The position numbers and the translations under genes were made by a program. From SZUA-430 sp044220975 (GTDB lineage: Bacteria > Pseudomonadota > Alphaproteobacteria > Micropepsales > Micropepsaceae): a stretch of DNA of 64,000 nucleotides. The stretch covers positions 101,789 to 165,788 of the forward strand of contig JBGAPZ010000003.1 of assembly GCA_044220975.1 (NCBI GenBank), read 5' to 3'. The notes below the pieces were generated by a model, which saw only the letters and a program-made list of their open reading frames with translations, was not told the DNA's origin and did no database searches. This document shows, one piece after another, positions 18,383 to 26,873 of this stretch. Within the stretch, counting starts at the first letter, position 1. Every line of letters begins with the position of its first letter.

Positions 18383-18811
18383 CTAGGACTGCACCCAAGG
18401 AAGACCGCCGGCCTTCCAACCATTCGTTGCTCCACGGTGCCGTTCGGCGTCGACATCCCCTTCGAAGCCGCCGGCAACGTTGAAGCACTTCGTAAAACCC
18501 TTTGCGGTCATCGCGATCGCCGCCGCCTGGCTGCGCGCGCCCGACCGGCACAGAAATGCGATCGGCGTCGACGCCGTCACGTCCGCCGCTTTCAGCTGCT
18601 CCGCAACCACCTGATCGAATTCGGCATTCCGGCCCATGCCAGGAAACACTTGCCACTCGACAAGGATCGGTTTGCGCTGGAGAGAGCCGAGATCCGGGAC
18701 GCCAACGAACGTCCATTCCGCCGCCGAGCGCACATCGACGAGTTGGGCTTTCGGATCGCTCTTTAAGAGAGCGAAAGCCTCCTTCGGCGAGATGTCACCA
18801 GCGTAACCCAT
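18383..18811 (-). CDS. Rhodanese-like sulfurtransferase domain protein
   Basis: 142 residues, a single rhodanese domain. QLVDVRSAAEWTFVGVPD is the CH2A-type motif and CRSGARS is the active-site loop with the catalytic Cys. Such single-domain proteins move persulfide sulfur; the partner is unknown. The ATG at 18811 is chosen because GGAGAG lies 10 bases upstream; the longer frame begins 20 codons earlier without one. It is on the dnaA strand but about 250 bases away. Confidence 0.85.
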   Translation of the reverse strand: MGYAGDISPKEAFALLKSDPKAQLVDVRSAAEWTFVGVPDLGSLQRKPILVEWQVFPGMGRNAEFDQVVAEQLKAADVTASTPIAFLCRSGARSQAAAIAMTAKGFTKCFNVAGGFEGDVDAERHRGATNGWKAGGLPWVQS

Positions 18812-19403
18812 CGTCCAAATGCTCTCCCAGGCGAGCAGAATCCGGCCTCGTCCGCGGAATCCGCGGTCCAAAACACCGTGCGTTAAGAACTGAAAAGACC
18901 AGACCCGAGGACCGGACCTGCTGCTTTTAAGACGTAGCGGTACTCAAACCGCCTGCTCTACGACTGAGCGCCAATCGCGCCTTCTTGTTTATGAACTTCA
19001 TTGTCGTAGCCCCAATCTTCATCGCCCTTTAACCATACAACAGGTGTTTGAACGGTGGAAGTGGTCCAATGCAAGAACATGCACTCGGTGCGCATTAAAA
19101 CACTTTCACGACAGCGCAATGTACGACCACTCGCATCGAAAACTCTGTGCACAACGATCACACCAAACACGAGGTATTTCCTACGCTTTATGAGTGCTGC
19201 CGCAGGCCGTCAATGTGGCAATTCTCGACATACTCCGTATACGGAATATTATCATCGGCAAACGCCGCAGCGATCCGCGAATGCGCACGTCGTGCACAGG
19301 AAAACGCGCCGCGCGCGAAACCTTGGGACAAATAAAACCTAAATGGAGAACGCAGCGCCCTTTAAGAACTCAAAGGGGCGAGTGGGCGAAACGCGCCCGA
19401 ACC
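18812..19403. other. 592-bp gap upstream of the rhodanese gene, AT-richer, tRNA-like remnant
   Basis: No gene is supported. Base composition is visibly richer in A/T around 19000-19340 than in neighbouring genes. At about 18905-18985 the minus strand shows a D-arm-like GCTCAGTCGTAGAGC, an anticodon-arm-like hairpin GCTAC..GCAGC around CTTAAAA, and a weak T-arm, but no acceptor stem: a degenerate tRNA at best. One near match to a DnaA box (TGTGCACAA, about 19146-19154) differs at two positions. Confidence 0.45.
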
Positions 19404-19699
19404 TTACTTGGACAGGGCCTTCACGCGCTTCGTCAGACGCGACACTTTGCGCGCCGCCGCACGCTTATGAAGGATGCGCTTGTTGGCGCCACGGATGATT
19501 TCCGGCTGGGCCGCTTGGAGTGCCGCTTGGGCGGCCTTCGCGTCGCCGGAGGCGCTTGGGCGGCCTTCGCGTCGCCCGAGGCGATAGCTTCCTCGACCTT
19601 GCGGATATGAGTGCGAACACGGCTCTTCCGCGCGGTATTCACGGCCTCGCGGCGCTTGCCTTTGCGCGCTGCTTTGGCTGCCGAGCGGATATTCGCCAT
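19404..19699 (-). pseudogene. rpsT: 30S ribosomal protein S20, frame broken by a 29-bp tandem duplication
   Basis: The start MANIRSAAKAARKGKRREAV and RVRTHIRKVEEAIASGDAKAAQA are S20. A second copy of 29 bases then shifts the frame, so the literal translation ends in a non-S20 tail at 19433. Skipping one copy restores ALQAAQPEIIRGANKRILHK and a normal C-terminus ending LSK at 19404, giving exactly 88 residues, the family length. S20 binds 16S rRNA early in small-subunit assembly. Because the repaired protein is perfect, assembly or sequencing error is likely; a real mutation would be costly. Confidence 0.9.
19524..19581. repeat. 29-bp tandem duplication inside rpsT
   Basis: Copies at 19524-19552 and 19553-19581 differ at one base (G at 19548, C at 19577). 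29 is not a multiple of three, so the duplication shifts the rpsT frame. Confidence 0.9.
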
Positions 19700-19799
19700 G
19701 TGGATAATCCCTAGAAAGTCGTGGCCCTGTTGCTCAGGGGCCGCGGGTTATAGACGGGGCTGTAAAGCAGCGTCAACCCGGAAAGCCCGCGTCAATCCG

Positions 19800-20576
19800 T
19801 CAGCGATGCTCGAACTTCGGTTTTCGCTTTTCGACGAAGGCCGCCATGCCCTCTTTTTGGTCGGCCGTCGCGAACATGGAGTGAAAAAGCCGCCGCTCGA
19901 ATCTGACACCCTCAGCAAGCGTCGTTTCGTAGGCCCGGTTCACCGTTTCCTTTGTCATCATCGCAATCGGCAGCGACATGTCGGCGATCGTCTCTGCGAC
20001 CTTCATCGCCTCATTCACGAGTTCCGCAACAGGAATCACCCGGCTGACGAGCCCTGCGCGCTCGGCCTCGGCTGCGTCCATCATGCGCCCGGTGAGGCAC
20101 ATTTCCATCGCCTTCGACTTTCCCACAAACCGGGTAAGCCGCTGCGTCCCGCCCAACCCCGGCATCACGCCTAATTTGATCTCCGGCTGGCCGAATTTCG
20201 CGTTGTCGCCGGCCAAGATGAAGTCGCACACCATCGCAAGCTCTGCGCCGCCGCCGAGTGCAAATCCTGCAACCGCCGCAATCATCGGCTTGCGGCAGCG
20301 CGTAATCCGCTCCCATTTCCTTGTGAAAAAGTCTTCGCCGAACGTGTCCGCATACGTCTTCGGCTGCATCTCCTTGATGTCCGCGCCGGCCGCAAAAGCC
20401 TTCTCCGATCCGGTGAGGACGATGCAGCGAATGCCTTTGTCCTCATCCGCCCGATCCAACTCAATTCCCAACTCGTCCAGCAACTGCCCGTTCAACGCGT
20501 TCAAAGCTTGCGGCCTATTCAGCGTAATCAACAGCACTGCGCCGCGTGTCTCTATCTTGATCGTTTCGTAGTTCAT
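19800..20576 (-). CDS. Enoyl-CoA hydratase
   Basis: Crotonase-fold hydratase of beta-oxidation. 258 residues, starting MNYETIKIETRGAVLLITLN. The oxyanion-hole segment is FAAGADIKEMQ. The two catalytic glutamates lie in GFALGGGAELAMVCD and FGQPEIKLGVMPGLGG. The C-terminus ends KRKPKFEHR. The ATG at 20576 has AGGTGG about 8 bases upstream. It lies between rpsT and the TetR gene; enoyl-CoA hydratase next to rpsT-dnaA and mutM is a common alphaproteobacterial order. Confidence 0.95.
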   Translation of the reverse strand: MNYETIKIETRGAVLLITLNRPQALNALNGQLLDELGIELDRADEDKGIRCIVLTGSEKAFAAGADIKEMQPKTYADTFGEDFFTRKWERITRCRKPMIAAVAGFALGGGAELAMVCDFILAGDNAKFGQPEIKLGVMPGLGGTQRLTRFVGKSKAMEMCLTGRMMDAAEAERAGLVSRVIPVAELVNEAMKVAETIADMSLPIAMMTKETVNRAYETTLAEGVRFERRLFHSMFATADQKEGMAAFVEKRKPKFEHR

Positions 20577-20641
20577 GGGCGGTACCACCTGGAAATTTGG
20601 CGAGCGGTTTAGCGTATGCCCGTCCGCGATGCCAGCGTCAG

Positions 20642-21298
20642 TCACCTCGCACGGCCCAGCGCGGCCAAATAGGCATTCAGCATGAACCGCAAATCGTCGT
20701 CCGCATGCGTCTTGAGGAACTGCGGCGCAAGACGAGAGAGGTGAGGCAGATTGGGTGCATTCCATTGGGAACTGTCCCACTGCGCCCAGTGCTCTTCTGC
20801 CGCGGCCTTGCTCGAACTCAATCCTTGAGTGTGCGCAATGACGAAACCGAAGCACATGGCGATCAATCCGCGAAACGCACTCACCTGTTGCGCCGGCCGC
20901 AATCCGGAGTCGGCAAGGGCCGCCGCAATCATGTCCATGCCGCTCATCACAGTGGGATCGCGCACCCGTGCGTCTGCAGAGGCAAGCAACAGCACCAGCG
21001 GTGGATGCGCGAGAAGCGCGCCATAAAGCCCCATCGCGATCGCCTCAAGCCGCCGTTGCCAGGGCAAGCCCGGATCCGGCGGCTTGATTTTGGACAAAAC
21101 GAGATTTGCGACGCCATCCATAAGGTCGCGACGATCCGCGACGTGATTGTAGAGCGACATCGCCTCCACGCCGAGGTCGGCGGCGAGCCGCCGCATCGAA
21201 AGCCCCGCAAGGCCTTCCGCATCGAGGATTTTGAGCGCCGCGTCCAAGATTTTTTCCCGGCTCAGCGGTGCGCGCTTGGCTGGCTTGCGCGGCGCCAC
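20642..21298 (-). CDS. TetR family transcriptional regulator
   Basis: 218 residues. The N-terminal helix-turn-helix is ILDAALKILDAEGLAGLSMR followed by RLAADLGVEAMSLYNHVADR, the TetR DNA-binding signature with a SLYNHV recognition helix. The C-terminal ligand domain resembles the TetR_C-type fold (LGLRPAQQVSAFRG region). The GTG at 21298 is preferred, with GGGAG 7 bases upstream; an ATG at 21352 would place the operators inside the gene. It is divergent from the nitroreductase, with two palindromes between them. Confidence 0.88.
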   Translation of the reverse strand: MAPRKPAKRAPLSREKILDAALKILDAEGLAGLSMRRLAADLGVEAMSLYNHVADRRDLMDGVANLVLSKIKPPDPGLPWQRRLEAIAMGLYGALLAHPPLVLLLASADARVRDPTVMSGMDMIAAALADSGLRPAQQVSAFRGLIAMCFGFVIAHTQGLSSSKAAAEEHWAQWDSSQWNAPNLPHLSRLAPQFLKTHADDDLRFMLNAYLAALGRAR

Positions 21299-21312
21299 GT
21301 TGACTCCCTTAA

Positions 21313-21349
21313 ACTTACGATGTAAGTAAAATAAACTTACGCTGTAAGT
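21313..21349. promoter_or_regulatory. Twin TetR operators ACTTAC-N3-GTAAGT
   Basis: Two 15-bp palindromes differing only in the centre: ACTTACGATGTAAGT (21313-21327) and ACTTACGCTGTAAGT (21335-21349), 22 bp apart centre to centre. They fill the short divergent region between the TetR gene and the nitroreductase gene, as expected for autorepression plus control of the neighbour. Confidence 0.85.
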
Positions 21350-21378
21350 CAATGCTCGCCTAGCGACGGAGGATGGCC

Positions 21379-22095
21379 ATGAACATCGTCGAAGCGCTGA
21401 ACTCCCGCATTACGTGCCGGTCGTTTCTCGACACTCCGGTATCGGAAGAGACCGTGCGCGCAATACTGAAGGGAGCGACCCGAGCGCCATCCGGCGGCAA
21501 TCTTCAGCCCCAGCACGTTTGGGCACTGAGCGGCGCCGATCTCAAGGCGCTGACGATGGAAGTCGCCAACCGGGTACGGTCAGGCGAACTTACGGACGGT
21601 CCGACGGAGTACAACGTGTTCCCCACGGTCCTGAAGGAACCTTATCTATCGCGGCGTTGGCAGGTGGGGGCCGATATGTACGCCGCGCTCAACATCACGC
21701 GCCTCGATCCCGACCTGTTCAAGCAACACCTCGCCCGCAACTACGAGTTCTTCGGGGCGCCGGTTGGTCTCTTCTTCGCCATCGACCGTGACATGCAGCA
21801 AAGCCAGTGGAGCGATCTGGGCATGTACATCATGTCCGTGATGCTGCTCGCGCGCGAGCATGGCCTTCACACCGCGCCGCTGGAGGCTTGGGCAAATTTC
21901 CCGCGTACCGTGGCGGCGCACGTGAACATGCCGCCTGAGCTCATGCTCTTTTGCGGCATGGCGCTTGGCGTCATGGACACGAACGACCCTGTGAACTGTT
22001 GGCGTGCGCGCCGGATCGATCTCGACGAATTCGTCCGCTTCCGCGGCTTCGGCGCTGTTGCGGCCCAGGCGCGTTCGGCAGAGCTCTGCCAATGA
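21379..22095 (+). CDS. Nitroreductase family protein, TetR-controlled
   Basis: 238 residues, a close paralogue of the nitroreductase at 10924-11595: SRITCRSFLDTPV, APSGGNLQPQHVWA, FFGAPVGLFFAIDRDMQQSQ and ELMLFCGMALGVMD. It is a predicted FMN-dependent reductase of nitro or quinone compounds; the substrate is unknown. The ATG at 21379 is chosen because GGAGG ends 6 bases upstream; the ATG two codons earlier overlaps that site. Its stop overlaps the start of the CPBP gene (ATGA), so the two are translationally coupled. Confidence 0.88.
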   Translation: MNIVEALNSRITCRSFLDTPVSEETVRAILKGATRAPSGGNLQPQHVWALSGADLKALTMEVANRVRSGELTDGPTEYNVFPTVLKEPYLSRRWQVGADMYAALNITRLDPDLFKQHLARNYEFFGAPVGLFFAIDRDMQQSQWSDLGMYIMSVMLLAREHGLHTAPLEAWANFPRTVAAHVNMPPELMLFCGMALGVMDTNDPVNCWRARRIDLDEFVRFRGFGAVAAQARSAELCQ

Positions 22096-22853
22096 CGCCG
22101 CGTCCGCTTGCAATGCTCGCATGGACGCTGCTGCTATCGATGCCGATCTATGTGTGGGGCATATTCAATCCAATTCACGGTCTGCCCTACGGCCTTCCGG
22201 GCACCGTGGTCATGATCGTGGTGCCGGCCCTCGTTGCCTCAGCCATGATACTGCGCGACGCCGGCAGCGCTGCGCTCGCGAGCACCTGGGCTCGAATATT
22301 CGACGTCGACCGAATCGCGGGCTACCGCTGGTTGGCGCTCGCGCTTCTCACGATGCCGGCAGCCACGGTTGGAACCTATTATCTGATGCGCGCACTTGAC
22401 CTGCCATTGCCGGTCAATCCCGTCGTCGAGGCCGGCGCACTTCCCTTTGCGTTCGCGGCATACGTCGCGGGAGCCGCCATCGAAGAAGTTGGCTGGACCG
22501 GCTACTGCACCGAACCCTTGCAAGCCAGGTACGGTGTTCTTGGTAGCGGCCTCATCATCGGCGCAGTGTGGGCAATCTGGCATATCGTGCCGTGGTACAT
22601 CATCCAAGGCCACGCCGCCGATTGGGTTATAGGCCAGTCGCTTCTAACGGTGCTCATGCGCGTTGTGATGGTCTATCTCTATGTACACGGCGGAAAGAGC
22701 CTCTTTCTCGCGACGCTGTTTCACGCGACGATCAACGTGAGTTACAGCCTGTTCCCGAACGACGGATCGCATTACGACCCGGTGGTACTCTTCGTCGTGC
22801 TCGCTGCCGCTGTGCTGGCGTTGACGGCGCGAACGATCGTCGCCTATCGCTGA
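22092..22853 (+). CDS. CPBP family intramembrane metalloprotease
   Basis: 253 residues with about seven membrane helices. Motifs of the CPBP/Rce1 family: EEVGWTGYCTEPLQ (the EExxx[R/W] pair), AVWAIWHIVPW and FHATINVSYSLF (histidine motifs). These proteases, or bacteriocin-immunity-type proteins, cut or bind substrates in the membrane. It starts within the last four bases of the nitroreductase gene. It overlaps the convergent mutM tail by 10 bases. Confidence 0.85.
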   Translation: MTPRPLAMLAWTLLLSMPIYVWGIFNPIHGLPYGLPGTVVMIVVPALVASAMILRDAGSAALASTWARIFDVDRIAGYRWLALALLTMPAATVGTYYLMRALDLPLPVNPVVEAGALPFAFAAYVAGAAIEEVGWTGYCTEPLQARYGVLGSGLIIGAVWAIWHIVPWYIIQGHAADWVIGQSLLTVLMRVVMVYLYVHGGKSLFLATLFHATINVSYSLFPNDGSHYDPVVLFVVLAAAVLALTARTIVAYR

Positions 22854-23696
22854 CACGTCGGACAAAAGAACGTCGAGCGTCCCGACTGCACGATACGCTT
22901 CACCACGCCGGCGCAGCCTTTCTTCGTACAACGCTCGCCTTCGCGGTCGTAGACCGAGAAGCTGTTCTGAAAATATCCAAGCTCCCCACTCGTCTGTTTG
23001 TAGTCGCGCAAGCTCGATCCGCCAGCCTTGATCGCAGCTTTGAGCACCGCCTTCACCTCCGGCACCAGCTTTCGCGAGCGCTCGCCTGGGACCGTCGAGG
23101 CAATGCGCTTCGGCGAAATCCCGGCACGAAACAGCGCTTCGCACACATAGATATTGCCGAGCCCCGCCACGACGCGCTGATCAAGCAGCGCCGCCTTGAT
23201 CGGCGTGCGTTTGCCCTTCAAGGCCGCATCCAACATCGCCGGTGAAAAATGCGCCGACAGAGGCTCCGGCCCGAGCTCGGCTAGATATTTGTACGTCGAA
23301 ACCTCCGACGCCTTGAACAGATCCATCATCCCAAAGCGCCGATGATCCGTGAACGTCACGCGCGCGCCTTGATCCGTCTCGAACACGATGTGATCGTGCT
23401 TTCCCGCTTCCGGCGTTCCTATGCAGAAAACGCCCGAGCTTCGCACCGTCGATCGAAAAGCGTCCCGACATGCCCAGATGCATGATCAGCACCTCACCCC
23501 CGTCGAGATATGCGAGGATATATTTCGCGCGCCGCGTCAGCTTTTCGACGCGCCGTCCCGTTAACCGTTCGGCAAACTTTGCAGGCAAGGGAAAGCGCAA
23601 ATCGCCGCGCCGCGCGATCACGCGAGCGAACCTACGCCCCTCAAGCACGGGCAAAAGCCCCTGTCTGACGGTCTCGACCTCGGGAAGTTCGGGCAT
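22844..23696 (-). pseudogene. mutM: Formamidopyrimidine-DNA glycosylase, frameshift near 23437
   Basis: Base-excision glycosylase/lyase for oxidised purines (8-oxoG). The first frame has the catalytic N-terminus PELPEVETVRQGL and IMHLGMSGRFSIDGAK. The second frame resumes at GTPEAGKHDHIVFETDQGAR and carries TFTDHRRFGMMDLF, GLGNIYVCEALFRAGI and the zinc finger CTKKGC...CPTCQ. The join is around CTCGGGCG (about 23430-23445), one extra base or two missing. Each half alone would be inactive. Sequence error or a real lesion; a true loss would give a mutator phenotype. Confidence 0.88.
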
Positions 23697-23753
23697 GGGA
23701 CGCTGTGTAACCTAGCTCAAGGAATTTGCGAGCACTATGTAAGGGTGAACCCC

Positions 23754-24509
23754 ATGGCAGACGAAAAACCAACCGTTTCCTTCGGCTTCCGCACTGTCGC
23801 GGAGGACGAGAAATCGCGCTTGGTCGGCGAGGTCTTCTCAAGCGTCGCCCGTCGCTACGATGTCATGAACGACCTGATGTCGATGGGCGTTCATCGCCTC
23901 TGGAAGGATGCGCTCATCGATTGGCTCGCGCCTGCGCCGGGCATGAAGTTGCTCGACGTCGCCGGCGGCACCGGCGACATCGCATTCCGCTTTCTCGAAC
24001 GCCTCGGCGCGAAGCCGGGCAGCGCCGTCGTTTGCGACATCAATCGGGAAATGTTGGCCGTCGGCCGCGAGCGCGCGCAGGAACGCAAACTGACCGAACG
24101 CGTAACATTCTCTTGCGGCGACGCCGAAACTCTGCCGATGCCGGACGCCAGCTTCGACGCCTACACGATCGCGTTTGGCATCAGGAACGTGACGCATATC
24201 GACAAGGCATTGGCCGAAGCTCACCGCGTGCTCAAGCCCGGCGGACATTTCCTCTGCCTCGAATTCTCCAAGGTAAACGACACGCTCTTGTCGAACCTCT
24301 ACGACCTCTGGTCGTTCAACGTGATCCCGGTGATCGGCCAAGCGGTCACGAACGACCGCGCGTCGTACCAATATCTTGTCGAAAGCATTCGCCGCTTCCC
24401 AGCGCAGAAAGACTTCGCCGGCATGATCACAGCCGCGGGCTTCAAACAGGTGAAGTGGCGCGACATGACTGGCGGCATCGTCGCCATGCATTCGGGTTGG
24501 AAGCGCTGA
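23754..24509 (+). CDS. ubiE: Ubiquinone/menaquinone biosynthesis C-methyltransferase UbiE
   Basis: SAM-dependent C-methylation of the benzoquinone ring. 251 residues from the ATG at 23754 (AAGGG 8 bases upstream; a GTG three codons earlier also fits). Motifs are RYDVMNDLMSMGVHRLWKD, SAM site LLDVAGGTGDIAFRF, DAYTIAFGIRNV and HRVLKPGGHFLCLEFS. It ends TGATG, overlapping the ubiB start, so the two are coupled. Confidence 0.96.
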   Translation: MADEKPTVSFGFRTVAEDEKSRLVGEVFSSVARRYDVMNDLMSMGVHRLWKDALIDWLAPAPGMKLLDVAGGTGDIAFRFLERLGAKPGSAVVCDINREMLAVGRERAQERKLTERVTFSCGDAETLPMPDASFDAYTIAFGIRNVTHIDKALAEAHRVLKPGGHFLCLEFSKVNDTLLSNLYDLWSFNVIPVIGQAVTNDRASYQYLVESIRRFPAQKDFAGMITAAGFKQVKWRDMTGGIVAMHSGWKR

Positions 24510-26080
24510 TGCTCAAAAGCTTCGCCATGATCGGCCGGCTGATGCGCGCAGGCCGCGTGCTGGGCCGGCACGGCGTGCTGCCGCCGCCGGAGTGGGGCAA
24601 TCTCGTCCCGCCGCAAGCGAAGCTTCTCAAGTTCATCTTCCCGAAATCGAAAGCCGAAGCGCAAGGCCGCAGCGGCGAGCGCCTGGCCCGCGCGCTCGCA
24701 AAGCTCGGTCCCTCTTACATCAAGATGGGTCAGTTTCTGGCGACCCGCCCCGATGTTATCGGCGCCGAAATCGCGCGCGACCTCGCCGAGTTGCAAGACC
24801 GCCTGCCGCCCTTTCCGGCCGACCAGGCCCGCCAAATCTTGAGGCAGGAACTCGGCCCCAACCTCGCGCGTCTTGGCGACATCGGCGAAGCGATCGCCGC
24901 CGCTTCGATCGCGCAAGTACACAAGGTCGAGATCCGCACGAGCGAAGGCGAGCCGAAGCAATTCCGCGCCGTCAAAATCCTGCGTCCCGGTATCGAACGC
25001 GAGTTCGCGAATGAACTCGAAGCCTTCGCCTGGGCCGCTCGACAAGCCGAATATTTCGGCGGCGAAGATGCGCGCCGCATGAAACCGACTGCGGCGGTCG
25101 ACACGCTCGCGCGCTCCGTCGCGATCGAAATGGATTTGCGCCTCGAAGCAGCCGCAGCCGCCGAGATGACGGTGAATGTCGCGCACGACCCGGACTTCCG
25201 CGTCCCGGCAGTCGATTGGGATCTGACCACACGCCGCGTGCTCGCAACCGAATGGATCGACGCCACACCGCTCAAAGACATCGCCACGCTGCGCGCCAAA
25301 GGCCACGACCTAAAGCGCATCGCGACGAACGTCATCCAAAGCTTCCTGCGCCATGCTCTGCGCGACGGCTTTTTCCACGCCGACATGCATCCGGGAAACC
25401 TGTTCGTCGACGCCAAAGGCAAGCTCGTCGCGGTCGACTTCGGCATCATGGGCAGGCTCGACCCGCTCTCGCGCCGCTTCATGGCCGAAACGCTTGCCGG
25501 CTTTCTCGCCCGCGACTACCGCCGCGTCGCCGACATCCATCTGCAGGTCGGTTTCGTCCCCCCGCGCCACAGCGTCGAAGACTTCGCGCAAGCCTTGCGC
25601 GCGATCGGCGAACCGATCTTCGGGCGGCCCGCAAGCAATATGTCGATGGCGCGCCTGCTGACGCAGCTTTTCGAAGTCACGCGCATGTTCGACATGGAGA
25701 TGCAGCCGCAACTCGCAATGCTGCAAAAGACCATGGTCGTCGTCGAAGGCGTCGCCCGCCAACTCGACCCCGAACACTCGATTTGGGACTCGGCCAAACC
25801 CATCGTTGAGCAATGGATGGTTGACTCCGTCGGCCCCCAAGCCCGCCTGAATCAAGCGGCCGAAGGCATGTCGTCGCTTGGCCGCGCCCTGACGGCGCTC
25901 CCCGAAGTCATGCGCAACGCCGAACAGATCGCCGCCATGCTCTCGACGAACGGCCTGCGCCTCCACCCGGACTCGACCCGCGCAATTGCCGACGCCCAAG
26001 TCAGCCAAACCAGCCACGCCCGCATCGCAATCTGGATCGGCGCTGCGGCGCTAGTGGCGCTCGCCATCGCACAGTTCTAG
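24509..26080 (+). CDS. ubiB: Ubiquinone biosynthesis accessory kinase-like protein UbiB
   Basis: Atypical ADCK/ABC1-type ATPase required for coenzyme Q assembly. 523 residues. Blocks are KLGPSYIKMGQFLATRPD, AAASIAQVHK (the Ala-rich loop replacing the kinase P-loop), FFHADMHPGNLFVD (catalytic loop) and VAVDFGIMGRLDP (metal-binding DFG). Two hydrophobic C-terminal segments (last at IAIWIGAAALVALAIA) anchor it in the membrane. The start ATG at 24509 overlaps the ubiE stop. Confidence 0.96.
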   Translation: MLKSFAMIGRLMRAGRVLGRHGVLPPPEWGNLVPPQAKLLKFIFPKSKAEAQGRSGERLARALAKLGPSYIKMGQFLATRPDVIGAEIARDLAELQDRLPPFPADQARQILRQELGPNLARLGDIGEAIAAASIAQVHKVEIRTSEGEPKQFRAVKILRPGIEREFANELEAFAWAARQAEYFGGEDARRMKPTAAVDTLARSVAIEMDLRLEAAAAAEMTVNVAHDPDFRVPAVDWDLTTRRVLATEWIDATPLKDIATLRAKGHDLKRIATNVIQSFLRHALRDGFFHADMHPGNLFVDAKGKLVAVDFGIMGRLDPLSRRFMAETLAGFLARDYRRVADIHLQVGFVPPRHSVEDFAQALRAIGEPIFGRPASNMSMARLLTQLFEVTRMFDMEMQPQLAMLQKTMVVVEGVARQLDPEHSIWDSAKPIVEQWMVDSVGPQARLNQAAEGMSSLGRALTALPEVMRNAEQIAAMLSTNGLRLHPDSTRAIADAQVSQTSHARIAIWIGAAALVALAIAQF

Positions 26081-26084
26081 TCCG

Positions 26085-26873
26085 TCACGGACCCATGCTT
26101 TGAAGCACGCGCGATAGTATGGCCCGCATGTCTGCGCGGTCGTCGTAGCAATAGTCGGCGGCCGTGCTCGCGCTTTCGTCGCGCCATCCGCTGCCGCCGT
26201 CCGCGCGCTTTACGCGGTATCGAACGGTGACCATGCCGCTCGCGCGGGCAGGCACGACGTCGCGCGCCTCGGAATCGCCGATATACGCTACGCGCCTCAG
26301 GTCAGCGCGCATCCAACCCTCAAGCTGAGCTATCGCTGTGAAAAACTCGACGTTTGGCTTTTCCGCCTTTGGGAATTCTCGGCTGAGCGTCTCGCTCACG
26401 AACACGCGCCTGACGAAGGTCTCCAATCCAGCCCAGCGAAGCATCGCCGGTGTCGCGAATGCGCGATCATTGGAGGCGACGGCAACGGTCACATTGCTAC
26501 CATGCAACCACTCGAAAACGCCGCGCAGCAGGGGCAGTTGCGCCTGCGATGCGATCGCGTCCGCGACGTGTGCCCGGTAGATCGAAAGGATCGCCGGTCC
26601 GGTGTCGCTCCCTTGGCCGAGCTCGGCGGCCTGCAACGCGGCCTCGATCCATGGCGGCTCTTGCAGGAAGTGGCTCGCAAACGGAAAATCGATCGAGCGG
26701 TTTGCCATGTCCCACGCGGCAAGAAAACGATTGCAAGCAGTGTCCGCGGTCAGCGAGCGAATCTGTGTTTGAAGATCGCGGCGAAACCGCGGGCTGGAAA
26801 GCACCGTGGCGAACGGATCGTCGATAAGCGTGTCGCCCAGGTCGAACATCAAGACGGGTAGTTGGCAGTTCAT
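26085..26873 (-). CDS. HAD-superfamily hydrolase
   Basis: 262 residues. HAD phosphatase motifs: I is MFDLGDTLID (nucleophile Asp plus +2 Asp), II is VAVASND, III is Lys in PKAEKPN, IV is VAYIGDSEARD. The cap between motifs I and II is helical. Substrate unknown. Its start overlaps the stop of the upstream membrane protein by four bases, so the two are coupled. It belongs to the lower-GC insertion between ubiB and coaBC. Confidence 0.82.
   Translation of the reverse strand: MNCQLPVLMFDLGDTLIDDPFATVLSSPRFRRDLQTQIRSLTADTACNRFLAAWDMANRSIDFPFASHFLQEPPWIEAALQAAELGQGSDTGPAILSIYRAHVADAIASQAQLPLLRGVFEWLHGSNVTVAVASNDRAFATPAMLRWAGLETFVRRVFVSETLSREFPKAEKPNVEFFTAIAQLEGWMRADLRRVAYIGDSEARDVVPARASGMVTVRYRVKRADGGSGWRDESASTAADYCYDDRADMRAILSRVLQSMGP

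Noticed and set aside
18900..18990. A functional tRNA gene
   Set aside because: No acceptor stem, an insertion between D and anticodon arms, and a T-loop unlike TTCGA; reported only as a remnant.
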